A DNA stretch of 6,433 bases from Deltaproteobacteria bacterium (GTDB lineage Bacteria > Desulfobacterota_B > Binatia > Bin18): the NCBI GenBank assembly GCA_012271025.1, contig JAAXHF010000134.1, positions 1 to 6,433 on the forward strand, in the 5' to 3' direction. The stretch's first letter is position 1, and each line of letters starts with the position of its first letter. The notes under the pieces are model-generated. The model saw only the letters and a program-made list of their open reading frames with translations. It searched no databases and had not been told where the DNA came from. Of the stretch, positions 5,820-6,433 are shown piece by piece. Made by a program: the position numbers and the translations under genes.

Positions 5820-5845
5820 GCCCGAACAAGCCGGCGGCCGGCTCA
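5817..5845. terminator. Hairpin between convergent genes, built on both stop codons
   Basis: TGAGCC (5817-5822) is the reverse complement of GGCTCA (5840-5845). Its outer bases are the TGA stop of the coiled-coil gene on one strand and the TGA stop of the crotonase gene on the other. Inside lies a tighter stem GCCGG-CGG-CCGGC (5830-5842). On the minus strand the GC stem is followed by TTGTT, a weak U-tract, and none follows on the plus strand. This fits a partial intrinsic terminator, better for the minus-strand gene, or a simple barrier between convergent transcripts. Confidence 0.45.
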
Positions 5846-6433
5846 ATCATCCCTCGTCTCCTGTCCCGGCCAATGATCGAGCGCTCCCAGCCCTTCGAGC
5901 GTCAGACCATAACCGAGCTGATCCAACATCAGCCGTTTGAGCTGCTGAGTAAGGGCAACTCTGGCGTAACGCACGCTGAGTCGCGGGTGCCGCGCAATCT
6001 GCTCAGCCAGCTCCCAGGCCCGGCCCAGCAGTCGCTCGTGGGCCACGACCTCGTTCACCACCCCAAGCCTGAGCGCCTCTTGGGCCGCCAGTTGCTGGCC
6101 GGTGAGCAGAAAGTAGCGCCCCCGGTTGATGCCCAACACCAGCGGCCAGACCACATGGACGCCGTCGCCGGGCACCAGGCCACCGGGAAAGTGAGGCGCG
6201 TCCTGAAAACAGGCTCGCTCCGAGGCCAGCACAATATCGCACAGCACGGCCAGCTCGGCGTGAATAATCGCCGGGCCGTTGACCGCAGCGATCATCGGCA
6301 CCTCGATGTCCAGCAGATTCATCAGCAGGCGCTTGGCGTCGGCGGCCATATGTCCCCACTGGCGGGCGGTAATCTGGCCAAAGCCGTCTGGAGCAAATTC
6401 GGCAGTAAACGCATCGCCCGTCCCGGTCAGGAT
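5843..6433 (-). CDS. Crotonase-fold hydrolase, 6-oxocamphor hydrolase-like (5' end outside window)
   Basis: The 196 visible residues run open through the right edge. An ATG at 6349 is internal, because crotonase sequence (ILTGTGDAF, 1-9) precedes it. Crotonase-fold marks: AAVNGPAI (49-56), [11 protein letters not shown] (61-71), GLVPGDG (85-91) and [23 protein letters not shown] (107-129, in adjoining pieces). CoA hydratases use two Glu, one in 'CELAMMCD' and one in the 'PEI-LG' loop. The first position is kept (E60), but the second is His (H81 in QDAPHF). With a constant offset of 64, H58, H81, D90 and E180 fall exactly on H122, H145, D154 and E244, as I remember the active site of 6-oxocamphor hydrolase. 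That crotonase relative cleaves cyclic beta-diketones by retro-Claisen chemistry without CoA. The oxyanion-loop 'AGAD' is also altered (AFTAEFAPD, 8-16). Its fifth residue, H45, would lie outside the window. Total length would be about 260 aa. A plain enoyl-CoA hydratase remains possible but less likely. It is convergent with the + strand cluster, so in a separate transcript. Confidence 0.85.
   Translation of the reverse strand: MLTGTGDAFTAEFAPDGFGQITARQWGHMAADAKRLLMNLLDIEVPMIAAVNGPAIIHAELAVLCDIVLASERACFQDAPHFPGGLVPGDGVHVVWPLVLGINRGRYFLLTGQQLAAQEALRLGVVNEVVAHERLLGRAWELAEQIARHPRLSVRYARVALTQQLKRLMLDQLGYGLTLEGLGALDHWPGQETRDD

Noticed and set aside
6003..6359. 118-codon - strand open frame overlapping the crotonase gene
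   Set aside because: It is an out-of-frame, arginine/glycine-rich translation of the same region. The frame at 5843-6433 carries the crotonase motifs.
1..6433. Mobile elements, CRISPR arrays, tRNA or rRNA genes
   Set aside because: I found no transposase, terminal repeats, regularly spaced repeats, or tRNA/rRNA-like sequence on either strand. The few repeats seen are short and local.

Overview
GC-rich (well over 55% by eye), densely packed bacterial DNA. Six genes on the + strand are followed by a convergent gene on the - strand that runs off the right edge. The gene set is three different luciferase-like flavin/F420 oxidoreductases, an amidase with a small partner, an SDR dehydrogenase and a crotonase-fold enzyme. 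That mix, with strong AGGAGG ribosome sites and little intergenic space, suggests an environmental bacterium rich in F420 enzymes, such as an actinobacterium or one of the uncultured Binatota/Tectomicrobia/Desulfobacterota-type lineages. The taxonomy is inference; there is no rRNA or marker gene here.

Layout: 1-132 is a leader with a GC-rich hairpin and a palindrome, possibly preceded by the last codons of an upstream gene. 133-1128 is LLM oxidoreductase 1. 1163-2011 is LLM oxidoreductase 2 (Rv1855c-like). 2049-2288 encodes a 79-aa GatC/AtzG-like small protein whose stop overlaps the start of the amidase at 2285-3685. 3746-4507 is an NAD-type SDR. An interrupted inverted repeat then lies in front of LLM oxidoreductase 3 (4580-5473, Rv2161c-like). 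5559-5819 encodes a small coiled-coil/membrane protein (DUF1640/CCDC90-like). 5843-6433 (minus) is the C-terminal three quarters of a crotonase-family enzyme.

The first four genes are close enough (gaps of 34 and 37 nt, then a 4-nt overlap) to be one operon. The SDR and third LLM gene follow in the same direction after 60 and 72 nt and may belong to it. The chemistry fits catabolism of an organic, possibly heterocyclic or amide-containing compound: flavin/F420 redox steps, amide hydrolysis, and alcohol/ketone oxidation. No substrate can be named from sequence.

The most notable observation is in the minus-strand gene. It would be auto-annotated as enoyl-CoA hydratase, but it carries His, His, Asp and Glu at exactly the spacing I recall for the 6-oxocamphor hydrolase active site (H122, H145, D154, E244). 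It also has His where hydratases have their second catalytic Glu. It is therefore better read as a candidate beta-diketone C-C hydrolase. The amidase and its coupled small protein look like the AtzE-AtzG / GatA-GatC arrangement.
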